64,000 nt of DNA from positions 1,272,001 through 1,336,000 of the forward strand of contig NW_026731872.1 of the NCBI RefSeq assembly GCF_028476545.1, in the 5' to 3' direction. Source of the DNA: Physella acuta (lineage: Eukaryota > Mollusca > Gastropoda > Physidae). A model generated the notes under the pieces. That model saw only the letters and a program-made list of their open reading frames with translations. It searched no databases and was not told the origin of the DNA. Below are positions 25,136-38,038 of the stretch, one piece after another (within the stretch, counting starts at the first letter, position 1; the number at the start of each line of letters is the position of its first letter). The position numbers and the translations under genes are program-made.

Positions 25136-25727
25136 ATTGGCATTACACGGAGTATCTCTCACATTCTCCCTAGTCCGAACTCCCAAGCCTGCCTACTATA
25201 TTAACCCGTTCCTATCGCAAAACTTCACTCTCTTTCTTCCGCGTCATCAAACATGCATTCGCTATATCTCTCGCACACAACACTCATTCGCACCAAAATA
25301 CCATGATAAAACACACATCATAATCATTATGTATTTAATATTATTTCATCATGCACCTACCTACCTGTACTTCCTGTATTCTACAAATAATCATCAAGAA
25401 TATAACAATAATTTCGGTTTTACGTACGTTTACTAATGTTTGTTTTACAAAATACGTAATCAGATGGTTTTCCTCCGTGTGAGCTGGGCACATACAGCTG
25501 TACACGTGAACACCGTGTGTCTGTCTTTTTATGCGTTACTACACCCTTCATTTGGGGGATAGGTGTACTACTTGAATCATCAGTCTCGCTGCATTAGGGA
25601 CCTCCGCCGGGGGAGGGGGGTGCGGGATGAGCTTTATTTTTAAAGTTTCGCCACTGGCACCTTGATAGTGGTTTTGTAAATAAAGAGTAGTGATGTTATA
25701 CAGTAGCTAAGACATGCTGTTGCGTAA

Positions 25728-26173
25728 AAAGAAATATACATAGTGTATAGTGTAGTGTGAAAGAAAGGAAAACATTCAAACTACTTCCATGAATTATTTC
25801 CCTTTTTTAAATAGTCAAAGAGGGGTACTCATAAGCTCCTTCTGATAGAAGAAATATACATAAGCTGTAGTGTGAAAGAAAGGAAAACATTCAAACTACT
25901 TCCATGAATTATTTCCCTTTTTTAAATAGTCAAAGAGGGGTACTCATAAGCTTCTTCTGATAGAAGAAATATACATAAGCTGTAGTGTGAAAGAAAGGAA
26001 AACATTCAAACTACTTCCATGAATTATTTCCCTTTTTTAAATAGTCAAAGAGGGGTACTCATAAGCTTCTTCTGATAGAAGAAATATACATAAGCTGTAG
26101 TGTGAAAGAAAGGAAAACATTCAAACTACTTCCATGAATTATTTCCCTTTTTTAAATAGTCAAAGAGGGGTAC
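25728..26173. repeat. 115-bp tandem repeat, about 4 copies
   Basis: Nearly identical 115-bp units (TAAGCTGTAGTGTGAAAGAA, CATGAATTATTTCCC, GTCAAAGAGGGGTAC) lie in the spacer between the inverted-repeat arms. The high identity suggests recent duplication. Confidence 0.95.
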
Positions 26174-26467
26174 AGTCTGATAGATTTGTACTAAACAAAT
26201 CAAAAAGCAATTTTTCTCTTAATCATTATGTTTTTAAAAAATACTTACTAAAGAATAACATGTGTAAAAAGGAAATGTATCTAAAATGAATAATATAAAT
26301 AAAAAAAAAACAAAAATAAACAACACGAAACACCATTACTTATACTAAGCTTTCATGTTTTATATTGTTTTGACCGACTTGAGAATTAGGGGTCTTATGG
26401 CAAAGATAAAATAAAACAGATTTTCAAAACATGACATGTTGATGTATTTTGTTTTAATTGAAAAAAA

Positions 26468-26568
26468 AAATTGGCGGAACTAGAAAAAAGGGCCACCCAG
26501 CAAAAAAAATGTGCCCCCCATATATATATATATATTTTGCTGGGTGGCCTTTTTTTTCTAGTTATGTA

Positions 26569-26611
<43 letters not shown>

Positions 26612-26660
26612 GGGGCACATTTTTTTGCTGGGTGGCCTTTTTTTTCTAGTTCCGCCACTG
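26468..26660. mobile_element. Foldback element with (TA)n core
   Basis: The left arm GGCGGAACTAGAAAAAAGGG..CCACCCAGCAAAA is the inverse of the right arm TTTTTGCTGGGTGGCC..TTCTAGTTCCGCCACTGG, with (TA)n between and a third partial arm inside. It would fold into a near-perfect hairpin. The outer CCACTGG end resembles hAT-type termini. A half copy is at 190-252. Confidence 0.7.
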
Positions 26661-26949
26661 GTTCGAAGTGAGTTTTCATACAAGCTCAACGTTCTAATTA
26701 AGGCTGTCGCAAATGATGTAACATGTCAAAAACCTTCCATAACTTTTTTATATAGAAACAAAGAGAGATTAAGTTTTATTATAACTTCAGACTTTGACTC
26801 GGACCTACTTCAATGGTGTCTACATTGTTAAATTGATTAACTATTTAATTTAATGTAGGGCTTAATTGGCTCAATGGAAATATGCATTATCTGTATCATC
26901 TACACTACACTATTGTTTCTTCCAGACTTTTTTCTCCGGGGGCTCTAAA

Positions 26950-27215
26950 AATTTTCAAGGATAGTTTTGTTTATTTATACGAGAATAGTAGTTGAATAAA
27001 TAGTGAACAAGAAAATAATTGGCGTAGTGTCAAGCGATTATCGCCTGTATCGTAGTGATATGAATGCACATGGTAGTGGTATTCTTTAAATGGTAGTAGA
27101 TCGCGTCAGGTCAAACACGACCCTCTCACAGCAGCCCTAAAAAAGAGATCTCTGCGCATTTTTCGATGTGCACACTTTTCTGTGTGCTTTTTTTCTTTAT
27201 TTGCGCTTCTTGAAA
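26950..27215 (-). repeat. Right arm of the large inverted repeat
   Basis: Inverted copy of 24880-25135, preceded at 26925 by TTTCTTCCAGACTTTTTTCT, a word seen beside other elements here. From 27216 to about 27990 there is no gene and no strong repeat, only C runs near 27464 and 27592. Confidence 0.85.
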
Positions 27216-28011
27216 GTTCTTCCGGTCACCAATACAAATGACCTTTCACTTCCCGCTAGTACTACAACATCAAAGATAAGCTAAATCGTATATGATTGCC
27301 TACTTCTTAAAACTCTAAGTAATCGGCCTTCCGTATAAAAGATCGCTAAATTGAATTAAAGCAAAGGATATACTTGCGAATTGTATCAATGTATGAGTGG
27401 CTGACCACATCCATCAAGAATAACACAAACAGCCGGCGTACAGGCAGAGACGTCGTGATGTCACCCCCCCCCCCCCCAAAGTATGTGGGTGTCGGCCTAT
27501 TTATTAAGTTTTATAATTAAAATATATGTATTTGTATAAACTTTAATCATTGCAGTAATAATAAATCCATCTAATTTGCCTTGTCAAACCCCCCACCCCC
27601 ATTATGTGCCCTCAGTAATGACAATTTGGTACCTGATCTTGCAGGATTATCTACTACCATCTGAGCATTTCAACAACGATGCTTATATTACTGATAAGTG
27701 TTAAAATTCGCAGACCACAAGTTATGTGACACATGTATGAAATTCACATATTTACTTTAATCTGCAACCTCCATTTAGTCATGGGACGTGTAGTATACAC
27801 CTCCTAATCTACAAAGTACTTCCCCTAACATGCCAAGGGCATTAACTGTCACAGAGAAAGTTAATGTTGAGGTCAATTTCAGAAGCAGGGTATTCACCCT
27901 ATTGCAGATAAAAAATTGGCCCCATGTGAGACCAAAACAATTTTATTAATTGTAGTTAAAACAAGCTACTACACACAGTACTTGACAAAATTGCAATAAC
28001 AAAATTCAACC

Positions 28012-28017
28012 TTTTAT
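28012..28017 (-). terminator. HSP90 poly(A) signal
   Basis: AATAAA on the minus strand, about 185 bases after the HSP90 stop codon. Another AATAAA-like site lies at about 27944. Confidence 0.55.
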
Positions 28018-28200
28018 TCAACTTAAAAAATTGCACAACAAATGACATGGCAGTAGTCAAATATTCGAAGGATCAAGTTTGATTCAGCAATATCTATAAA
28101 TAGGCAGATGAAAAGCTACAATGATGGAATGAAAAAAAAAAATGAACTAGAGGCTAAATTATTGGTCACGTAAACCAAAACTTCAAATAGTATAGTCAAT

Positions 28201-31200
28201 TTAATCCACTTCCTCCATACGTGATGCATCATCCTCATCTCCTTCCAGTGGTGGCATCTCTTCAGCACTTGCACCTTCAGAACTAGGTGTCTCAGTGGCT
28301 GTAGTATCATCCTCATCAATACCTGAGGTTGGAAAATAACTGGGCTTTAGACAAGAGTCATTTTTTTAAAATGAGCCATGAAATGTGTACAATTTTGTAT
28401 TCTAATTTTTAAATGTACTACAATAAAATATCTCCAGTATTTTGTGCAGTCCTTTTCTTCGTTCTTAATTTTTAGTGTTGGAAGGGATCGAGCCTTTATG
28501 CCAGAGGGTTTGAACTCTCAACTTTTTTGAATTTATCAACCATGAACTTTGCCTCCATCACAATTAAGGCTACGTGTCAGTGTCAACTGGTTATGCGTCA
28601 TAGAGGCCATTGACTCAGATTTCAGCCTGCTTTTCTTTTTAGATTTGCTTCCATAGCATTTGTTCAGCCAAGAACAAACTACAAGGCATCAGTTGTTTGA
28701 TTTTGCAGTCTCTCCTAGAAGAGTTGCTGCCCCCCCCCCCCCCCCAGCTAACTAGCCTCATCTGCCCGAGGGTTTGAACTCGAGACTTTTCTGTGCAGTC
28801 CAAATTCTGTGTGGTTAGATCCAAGTTAAAATGTATATAATTGCCATACCATCAAGGCATTCATTGAAGTATGCTCTTGGACTGTTATAATGGGGACATA
28901 AAATTACATCATACTATGCAGTTAAGTGGCACTATCCAAAATGGAAATCAAATGGCACAAGAATGCTGCTTTGATATAGGTCAAAATAAGAGGCACCCAA
29001 CCTATGTAAAACCATTTGATTTTTAATGAAGGAATTGCCCATTAAGCTTAGTTTTTGAAAATGGTGGAAGATTTTTTACTTATAGTACAGTAAGTTAAAA
29101 CATCTACCAAGCCTCTTTCCATATATTGGCAAGGATTTTACCATAAAAAAAAAAACACACAACCAAAATACTTACCCAATCCCAACTTAATCATTCTGTG
29201 AATCCTGTTTGCATGTGAGGTTGGGTCCTCAAGACTAAAGCCAGATGCTAAAAGAGAAGTTTCAAACAAGAGGAGACAAAGGTCTTTCACTGCTTTATCA
29301 TTTTTATCAGCATCAGCCTTCTCCTTTAGAGTTTTGACTATAGGATGGTCTGGGTTGATCTCTAGGTGTTTTTTGGCTGCCATATAGCCCATAGTGCTTG
29401 TGTCTCTCAGAGCTTGTGCTTTCATTATTCTCTCCATGTTTGCTGACCAGCCATACTGAGATGTGACAATACAGCATGGAGATGTCACTAGCCTATTTGA
29501 TACAACCACCTGTAGACATTGAAGTTATAGCTAAATTATTACAAATAAAAGCAATAAATACCTTACCGTATCCATTACACTTATTTGGCTACAATTTCAC
29601 AACCAACTCAAACATATGTAAATGTTTGCACTGTAGAACTGCTGATATTTTAGCCCTACGATACCACAAAAGCTCAGAATAACCTAATAAATAAATATGG
29701 GGGGGGGGGGGGAGAGGAGGAGAGAAAGGATATAAAAATAGTGGTTTTCACTTCTGCATGAATAGTTCAATAAACGGGCTTAATAAACAACTGCCAAACA
29801 ATGAGCCCTATTTAAGATCAATGAAAAACAATTCGACAAAAGGTTATAAATGAGTTATTAAATATGGTTGAAAGATGTCTTGCTAAACCTTATACAAAAC
29901 ACTTCTGGCTTTCCAAATTGATAAACATTTTAAAGAAATATAAATTTTGACCCACATCATGACCCAACAGTCAACACAAACCTTTTCTACTTTTTTGTCC
30001 AAGATTTCCTTCATTACTTTACAGAGTCCCTCAAATTGAGCTTTAGCTTCCTCCAAGCGCTTCTTCTCAGCCTCATCTTCTGGCAGTTCAAGGCCTTCTT
30101 TAGTGACACAAACTAAATTCTTGCCCTCATACTCTTTCAGCTGCTGAACTGAGTACTCATCAATGGGATCTATCATGTAAATCACCTCATATCCTCTCTT
30201 CTTAACTCTTTCAACAAAAGCTGAATTCTGAACAGACTCTTTTGTTTCACCTATTGTGGGGAGAAAAAAAAAATATTTTAAAAATATAAAAAAATAAATA
30301 ACCCAAAATCAATGATGACCCACCGCATTTTAAAAATATCACTATACAAACCTGTAATGTAATAGATATCTTTCTGGTTCTCTTTCATTCTTGATACATA
30401 ATCTTTCAATGATGTCAACTCATCACCAGACTGAGATGTGTAGTACCTCAAGAAATCTGCCAATTTCTTCCTGTTCGTACTGTCTTCATGGATTCCCAAC
30501 TAGAGAAGAAATATTGTTAAATCTATAAAGGACTAGGATAACCCACTTAATTCCTTAAATTCCTTCCCCAGTCTCTAAGCATTAAATAACCAACAACTTG
30601 TTTGAAATGTTAAAATAGATTTAATAATATTAAAAAAATAAAAAATAAATCCCAAGCAAAATAAAACACTACAAATATTTCTGTAAATAGTGTATTTTAA
30701 ATGCTAAAACAAGGTAATTAAAAAGTCTAGTGACAATTTTAGCGCAATTTCCTTATGTTATCTAAAAATAGCTCTGTCGTAGCGTAAATCAAGAGCAGGG
30801 TTAGTAAAACCATTGGTTAGTTATTAAAACTTTTTTTATTAATTTTTTTTCAGTATTTTACATGTTTTATTTACAATAGAGTTACATGACTAAAAACCAT
30901 CGCGCGCCTACTGAACATGATGGCGCAGCCATGGAATGCGATGGCGCAGCTATTGAACGTGATGACGCGTGTGGTGTGGTTGGAAAAAATGCCTACTAAT
31001 TCGGTCCAAATTTTAATTAATTTAATTTTTTGTGACCAAACGAAAGGATATTTTTGAAAACTTTCTTAGGCAATAGTGTTCTAAATTATGGCAGGAATCG
31101 ATTGGTACATGTTTCAAGTCGCTAAGTGGTCTGGTTGATGAGATATGGGCCAAAAACTGCTTTTTTTCGAGGTTTTTTGGCTTTTCCGGGAAATCCATGA

Positions 31201-32968
31201 AAGAAGCCCGGAATTTTTATGGCCTATGCTCATCCTCGTAACTTGCTTAACATATTTGCTTTTGGAACTAGTCCTCGATATTGCTTCGTTGAGGAGGAGA
31301 TACGACTTAAAGCTGCGGACACATTCATACATTCATCCAGAAATGACGGGTTAATAAACGCAATTCTCCAGAATGTAAATTGCGCAAAAAATATGAAATA
31401 ACTGGAAAGTAAAAAAAAATTAAACTAAATAGCAATGTATGCTACGCCGCAGGGCAGCTTGCTAAGTTATAAGTTACAAAAATACTAGAATATTCCAATA
31501 GCTATTTTGGAAAAAATAGAACTTTCACATTCTTGTACTAAAATATGTAAACGAAAGCGTAGTAGCACTTTCTGCATTAAAATAAAGCGATAGAAACATA
31601 GTTAAAGATGCAATGGCGGTTGCATAATGTTGAAAATGAGATAAAATAACATACCTTTAGATTCTTGGAAAACTGCTCAAAGAACTTTTTGTAGTTCTCT
31701 TTATCCTCAGTCAAGTCCTCAATAAGTTCAATGCACTTTTTGACTAGGTTTTTCCTAATCACTTTCAGAATTTTACTTTGTTGTAGCATTTCTCTTGATA
31801 TGTTAAGAGGCAAGTCTTCTGAATCTACAACACCTTTGACAAAATTTAAGTATTCTGGAATCAAATCTTCACAATTGTCCATGATAAAAACTCTACGCAC
31901 ATACAACTTAATATTGTTCTTTTTCTTCTTATTTTCAAACATATCAAATGGAGCCCGCTTTGGAATGAATAAAAGAGCCCTGAATTCCAATTGACCTTCA
32001 ACTGAAAAGTGTTTCACTGCCAGATGGTCTTCCCAGTCATTGGTGAGAGATTTGTAGAACTCTGCATATTCCTCTTGAGTAATATCATCAGAGTTTCTGG
32101 TCCACAGTGGCTTCGTTTTGTTCAACTCTTCTTCTTCGTTGTACTTTTCTTTAATCTTCTTTTTCTTTTTCTTGTCTTTTACATCTGCATCTTCCTCATT
32201 ATCATCAAGATCTTCAACCTTTGGTTTATCTTCATCTTTTTTCTCATCTGCATCATCTTCTTTCTTCTCTTCCTCTTCATCATCAGAAACCTCCTTGTCA
32301 CGCTCTTTCTCTACCAATAGTTTAATTGGGTAACCAATAAACTGGCTGTGCTTTTTAATAACATCTTTTATTTTCTTTTCCTCAAGGTATTCAAGCTGAT
32401 CTTCTTTCATGTGCAAGGTAATTCTTGTGCCTCTTGACAATGGTGCTGATCGTGATGAAGCAACAGTGAAAGACCCACCAGCTGATGACTCCCAAGTATA
32501 TTGCTCATCATCATTGTGCTTTGAGTCAACAACCACTCGATCAGCAACAAGATAGGCTGAGTAAAAGCCCACACCAAACTGTCCAATCATAGAAATGTCT
32601 GCCCCAGCTTGCAGAGCCTCCATAAAAGCCTTGGTTCCAGACTTTGCAATTGTTCCCAAGTTGTTCACCAGGTCTGCCTTTGTCATACCAATACCAGTGT
32701 CCTCAAGAGTTAGAGTTTTGTTCTCTTTGTCAGGTATTATTCTAATGTGAAGATCTTTTCCTGAATCAAGCTTGCTAGGGTCAGTTAAAGATTCATATCG
32801 AATTTTATCTAAAGCATCAGAAGCATTTGAAATCAGCTCTCTGAGAAAAATTTCTTTGTTGCTGTAGAACGTATTGATGATAAGACTCATCAGCTGTGCA
32901 ATCTCAGCTTGAAAAGCGAAGGTTTCCTTTTCCCCCTCCATATCTTCAGCAGGATTTATTTCAGGCAT
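28201..32968 (-). CDS. HSP90: Cytosolic heat shock protein HSP90, complete
   Basis: An ATP-dependent chaperone for kinases, receptors and other clients. Exons run 32968-31655, 30499-30352, 30250-29982, 29509-29176 and 28322-28201; all junctions have GT/AG and matching phases, giving about 728 aa, normal for the family. The ATG follows an acceptor directly (TGTTTCAG|ATG), as in vertebrate HSP90 genes with a non-coding first exon. The N-terminal ATPase domain shows [20 protein letters not shown] with catalytic E44 and N48, DTGIGM (D90, G94), and [15 protein letters not shown]. An acidic/lysine linker (about residues 225-285) is followed by the middle domain with [11 protein letters not shown] and its arginine. 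The C-terminus ends MEEVD, the TPR co-chaperone motif, so the protein is cytosolic rather than ER or mitochondrial. No defect is seen. Confidence 0.98.
30940..31420. other. Unclassified sequence in HSP90 intron
   Basis: A higher-GC block in an otherwise AT-rich intron, starting with GATGGCGCAGC words repeated at 30920 and 30940. It may be a dispersed repeat. Short overlapping open frames on both strands show no recognisable domain. Confidence 0.35.
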
Positions 32969-34562
32969 CTGAAACAATCATGAAAATTAATAGGGATTTC
33001 CTACTGATTACTATTTAGCCAATAATGGATAACCACACATTTATCATAATACATCATGGTGGAATGCACCCAATTTCATACTTATGTCTGCCATAGGCAC
33101 ACTATTTGGTCTGGCGTACTGGGACATCATGTGTGTCTATCTACCCAGTCCATTACTAGGGCACTAAAATAGACATGTAAATTAGTCATGGGCCATTAAA
33201 ATAACCGGTTTCCTGTTGTAGGAAAACATCTGATTCCAAAATAAAACCACGGGTACAGAAACTTGTAACCGGGAAATCAACATTTTAACAGTTCTGGCCT
33301 TAATATAAGTTGAACTTGTATCAAATACAACTGCTGCGTAAAACAATGGCAAAGTCTGTCAAACAGTTCTGGAATCAGCTGGAAGTACTGTAATCCATAC
33401 TTTATTTGGTGTCATCTTGTATGTTAAATACAAAAATGTTTAAAATATGGATAGAAATATTTTACTTGTGTGTTAAATACTGCTTTACTAATCATATTGC
33501 TAGTTATATTAAAGTGTTTCTGCTTCTAAACATTGTTTAACAGGGCCCTTACGCAGTGGTGGTGGAGGAGTTACACAGCATTCCAAAAAATTGTTACTTT
33601 ATGGAAGAATTATTCGTCATACAAAAAGGCTGGTAAATATGTTACCAACAAGGTTCTATGGCTCATGTAGGTTTTATTGAGCCGCAGAACTGGTTAGTGA
33701 CCTACTTACCAGACCTATTCTTGACCCTTTTATTTGAAACAGCTATTGTTCCTTAGGTTTGTCTAGGTTTGCAGGCAATATATATAAAAAAAGGGAAGCT
33801 GCAAGTGGTAGGCTACGTATAATTTATCTACCTGCACTTACAATTCACCTTCCGTTTAAATGTTTTTGGAATCTTCGCAAAAGCTGACCATTAGGGCTAG
33901 ACTAACACACCACCCCTTGTAAAAGGTCACTATTATCTTAAATTTGTATGAACTGACTGACCACAAGTATGAAGTTCTTGTTTGGGTGGGAGGGGGAAAT
34001 AGGTTACAGTTTATGCTTCGTATTAGACTGGACTACACTGACCCCCACCTACCATGTCTTGCGTGTACATTTGTTTCATTTTCACAAGTGTATGAACCCT
34101 GTTTTTTTAAAGACTGTCGTAATTTTACTTGGCTTAGCAGCTAGCTAGATCTAATTTAATTAACCGATTGATAGACGCAAATCCGCTGTAAGCCAAAAAA
34201 CTATCGAATCAACTTTAAAACAATTTACTACAACCAACTTCATATTTCATAGTAAAATTAACTGTAACTTTACATAACTTAAACATTATACCAGGTAAAC
34301 TAAGGTTTTACCCTTTGCTGTTCAATGCAATGTCCTAAAACTAAGCATTTTGGTAAAAATGTTTCTATTTATCACAGAATGATAAAATTTACATAGCATC
34401 AGAAAACGACATGTGACGTTTCAGGGTCAGAGGTAAACAGTAAACAGCCATCTAAGCAACAAACCGGCCTACTAATTACAGTTTCTATGAGCAAAAACCC
34501 GACGAAGTGTTCGCTCCTACGTAGTGTTCGGTGTGTGTCAGCAAAGTGTAAGGTACTCATAG

Positions 34563-34757
34563 TGTTTTTCATAGGGGGAACTAGAATCGCCTACGACGTC
34601 ATACCTCAACTTAAATTTAAGAACTTGTCTTCAAGGAGAAAAAAAAAATTTGACCTGGATATATTTAGATCTAGAAATGGACACGCATTCAGCAGATACT
34701 AGATCTAGTTTCATATAAAACATCCTAACAATTATATTTATAGAAGCAATAAACAGA
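34563..34757. repeat. Direct duplicate, copy A (HSP90 intron 1)
   Basis: Shares GGAACTAGAAT, CGACGTCATACCTC, TTGACCTGGATATATTTAGA and TATAAAACATCC with copy B at about 35648-35838, at perhaps 80% identity. Copy B lies inside the TIR-bounded interval, copy A just outside. Confidence 0.75.
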
Positions 34758-34762
34758 CTCAC

Positions 34763-34825
34763 CGCTCAAGGCGTTAAGGCTTGAACGCGCAGAGGAAATC
34801 TAGAGTAAAGTTCCGCGTGGGATCG
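34763..34825 (-). other. Candidate alternative non-coding HSP90 first exon
   Basis: A consensus donor GCG|GTGAGT at 34763/34762 and a TATA-like GATAAAAA on the minus strand about 30 bases above 34825 would define a short 5'-UTR exon that can join the acceptor at 32969. Much of it is the terminal inverted repeat of a transposon-like element. It lacks heat shock elements; the promoter at 36.4-36.7 kb is a stronger candidate. Confidence 0.35.
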
Positions 34826-35887
34826 CACATAGCGAAAAATTCCAAACTCCCGATTTTTATCGGGCGCTATTTTGTAACCGTTTCACACAGAAACAAACCG
34901 AAAGTACGTTATTACTCCACTGCCATTCTACTCTAATATGCATGAAGTATTTTGTATTCATACGCATAGTATTTGAGATATTCATGTTTTAGTGACGAAC
35001 CTGCTTGGGATCAACTTTTCCCCCTTTTTTTTTTGCTTGAGATCACCTGTCCCTGCTTGGGATCACTAGCATATTTTTTACGTTTTGATCCAATTTTAAC
35101 AATTGAATTAACATTTTACACATTTAAACGTATTGTTGATTGTATAATTAATTAATAGATTGCAAAACTAAATAAAAAACATGTTAATTAAATTTATTAA
35201 CTACACATTACGGATGACCCAGTGATGACTCAAGGGACGCAACTATAACAATCATAACAAAGGGACGTAACAATCACTAACATGACATAACATTTGCTTA
35301 ACATATGATTGAATGAGAGATACAAACTAGATTTAGAAGAGGTAGATGATTGAAATAATTTAAAACAACAGAAAAAAATAGAAAGTATACAGATTCTAGG
35401 CTTAGCTTGAAATATAGAGCATCTAGATCTAGGCTAGTCTAGCTCAAGTCGTAGGTGTACCCAGCGAGGTTAAAACACAAAAATCGTTACCCCAGCTGGG
35501 ATCACCCCCATTTCACCTCCAAGATTGTTTTAATAGCCTTAACTACAGTATTTTCAGTGTCCCGCACATAAATAGAAGCTATTTATAGTTAACCTAGTTA
35601 TAAAAGCTTTGATTGGTTGGTTTTATTCATCTCATCCGGAACCTAGTGCTTTTCATAGGGGGGAACTAGAATGGCCAACGACGTCATACCTCGAAACTTG
35701 AAAATTTAAAAACTAGTCTTCCAGAAGGAGGGAAACAAAAGAATTTGACCTGGATATATTTAGAAATGGACATGTTTACAGTAGATATTGGTAGTTTCGT
35801 ATAAAACATCCAAACAAATATTATACGAAGCGATAAACAGGAATGTGATCCCACCGAGGTTTTGATCTCACGCGGAACTTTACTCTA
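34801..35887. mobile_element. TIR element with TA flanks (mariner-like, non-autonomous)
   Basis: TAGAGTAAAGTTCCGCGTGG at 34801 recurs inverted, with one mismatch over 24 bases, at 35864-35887. Both ends have TA just outside GAGTAAAG, the target duplication used by Tc1/mariner elements. The inside has several TTGGGATCAC-type words but no coding region. It lies between the two candidate HSP90 first exons. Confidence 0.55.
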
Positions 35888-36187
35888 GATCTAGTCTAGA
35901 ATGATTTTTTGAAAATGCGCGAGTGAGCATTATTAGAAGTTTATCAGCCTATCAATTAAAAGAAATAGGCCTATAACGAGTCTATAAGATTCTAGAACTA
36001 AATCTAGATCTAGATTTCTCTCTAATCTAGAAAAGGCCTAATGAATAATATTACCGGCATCACACAAATTGAAAAAAAAAAAAGCATGTGATAGCTTTTT
36101 GGTAATTAGAATCTTGAAATAGACCTCGTTAGATGTAGTCCTAGATTTAGATAAGAAATAGACTAGATCCTACGTAGCTTTACTTAC

Positions 36188-36428
36188 GGTTTATCTCTCT
36201 TAGGGTAGATCTTGTGGTCTACCTGTACACTTGCAATTAGTATTTCAACCCGGCGTCAGTTGAAAATTTCTTAGAATGGCGTGGTTGACTACGCTAAAAT
36301 AGTTTTCGAGTAATGTATTCTTGCGCTCATTCTTTAAAATATTTGCTACATATTTGGTTACATTTTAGCTAAATTAAAGTTAATATTGTTATTTCTAGTC
36401 ATTATTATAAACTTTAAATAGTCGTCAT
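36188..36428 (-). other. Probable non-coding first exon of HSP90
   Basis: On the minus strand this lies just downstream of a TATAAAA box and heat shock elements and ends at the donor ACC|GTAAGTA. Since HSP90 coding exon 2 starts at its acceptor, an upstream 5'-UTR exon is required and this fits. The 5' end is estimated from TATA spacing. Confidence 0.5.
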
Positions 36429-36452
36429 ATTATGTTGAATTGTTTTTTTCAA

Positions 36453-36664
36453 TTTTATAGCATTAATAAAATTCAGACTATTTTAGGAAGTCGCAAACGC
36501 ATACGATAATAAAAGCAGTAACGAAGCTGTTCTGGATCGTTCTTGAATCTCGTCGAAACTTTCGGAAGCTCCGGTGGTATTACAACTTCCCATCGGCATG
36601 CTGTTGGCTAATTTTAGTAACGGAAATAAAACGGTTGGAAAGGTTTTCTGGAAGTACCGAGAAA
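36453..36664 (-). promoter_or_regulatory. Heat shock promoter: HSE clusters and TATA box
   Basis: TATAAAA on the minus strand at 36459-36453. At 36529-36573, nine contiguous 5-bp units in strict register read, by central triplets, TTC GAT TTC GAA TCG GAA TTT GAA TCC, an extended alternating TTC/GAA heat shock element. A second element at 36645-36664 reads TTC GAA ACC GAA. Such arrays bind HSF1 trimers. The HSEs lie about 100-145 and 215-235 bases above the expected start site. HSP90 is the only heat shock gene downstream on this strand. Confidence 0.65.
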
Positions 36665-37289
36665 AACAGAAACCAAATGATACTACTAGTCTAGATCTCA
36701 ATCTATACAAGTAGTGATCTAAATTTAAAATACAAATCCTACAGCCAGTTTAATGTATTCAGAACATTTTATTTGCTGAACTGATTCTTGCGTTTACACT
36801 TGGAACTGTTTTAATACCGTAATGGATCAAGATACATTTTCTAACCATAACGGCTAGGCGTTGCTCCAACCACATATGGTCATGTTTAAATTTAAATATT
36901 TAAACATACAGATTTAGACATAGGCTTTATGTATGTTAAAATATTTTTTTTAAAAAAGCGATGAATAACTATGTGCCCAAACCAGCAACATGTACAATTT
37001 AGCCTGATCCTAATAATTAACCAACATCGCCTATAATTCCCCGATAATATGAGGGGGGGGGGGGGGGGCTCTTACATCGGATTAGCGAGTAGATAAATCT
37101 ATTAAGACTATAGAAGAAAACAAACAATAGTATCCTTATAGAGAGAGAGCAATGTTCGCACTTTTCTCTATGTGTGAAACTTATATACGTGATATAATGA
37201 TAATCTAGTAACTCACGCTTTACTTTATAGGATTGCAAAACACCATAACTGCCATAAGGTTATTAAACGTTTCATTTTTTCATTTTCGC

Positions 37290-37392
37290 GTTTAGATTTT
37301 CCGTATACGATAAAGTAGTGGGATGTAAAATGACAAAAACTAAAAATTTTCTATTCTCCGTATAAGTACTATAAGAGAAAGTAAAAAAAACG
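37290..37392. mobile_element. Rep-A 3'-end fragments
   Basis: Two copies of the CCGTATA..AGAAAGTA end (TTTTCCGTATACGATAAAGT and ATTCTCCGTATAAGTAC) lie near each other. A 5'-end fragment (GAGTGATCTATCCTAAACTT) is at 37657. Between 37393 and 37698 there is nothing else recognised. Confidence 0.5.
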
Positions 37393-37698
37393 AGCGTTTT
37401 TATTTTTAATCGCAAACATCTATATTATTAGGAATAGGACGAGAAACTTTAGGGATTTTTGTGAGACTTCGATCTGAATATCTGGTGACAACACTAATCA
37501 CCCGGTATCAGACAGGCCTACAATCCCACCCTGTTTGGCTGAGATAAATATACTATACCGGAACACTGATTGATTTATCACTGAATAGAGCAGATTTCTA
37601 GATAAATGGAAAGAGAATAATTTTTTTTGGAAAATCTCAAGTGCCGTACAAATAAAGCGAGAGTGATCTATCCTAAACTTTTTCGAATCTTTATAAAA

Positions 37699-38000
37699 TC
37701 TATTTATATAAAAAGCAATGTATGATATGCGTGTGTCTGTCGGTCTGTCTGTGTGTCTGTCTTTTAAGCATGACTACACGTTTCTTCCGGTCGCCGTGAA
37801 ACTTTGGGAAGTTGTTGAGAATATCCCTGGGAAGGTTTCTGCGGACAAAAATTTCAAATTCGCATGGGTGGCGCCCCGGCAGGGCGCGATTTGTTTTCTT
37901 CTCTCTATGCGGTATATAAAAAATAAAAGTCGATTGCGGTCATCCGATCACCGTTCATCAAACTTTGGTGAGTTCATTAGAACACTCCAGGGAAGGGTTC

Positions 38001-38038
<38 letters not shown>

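Noticed and set aside
31114-31401. Overlapping ORFs in the HSP90 intron
   Set aside because: Short, on both strands, no recognisable domain; the flanking exons splice cleanly over them.
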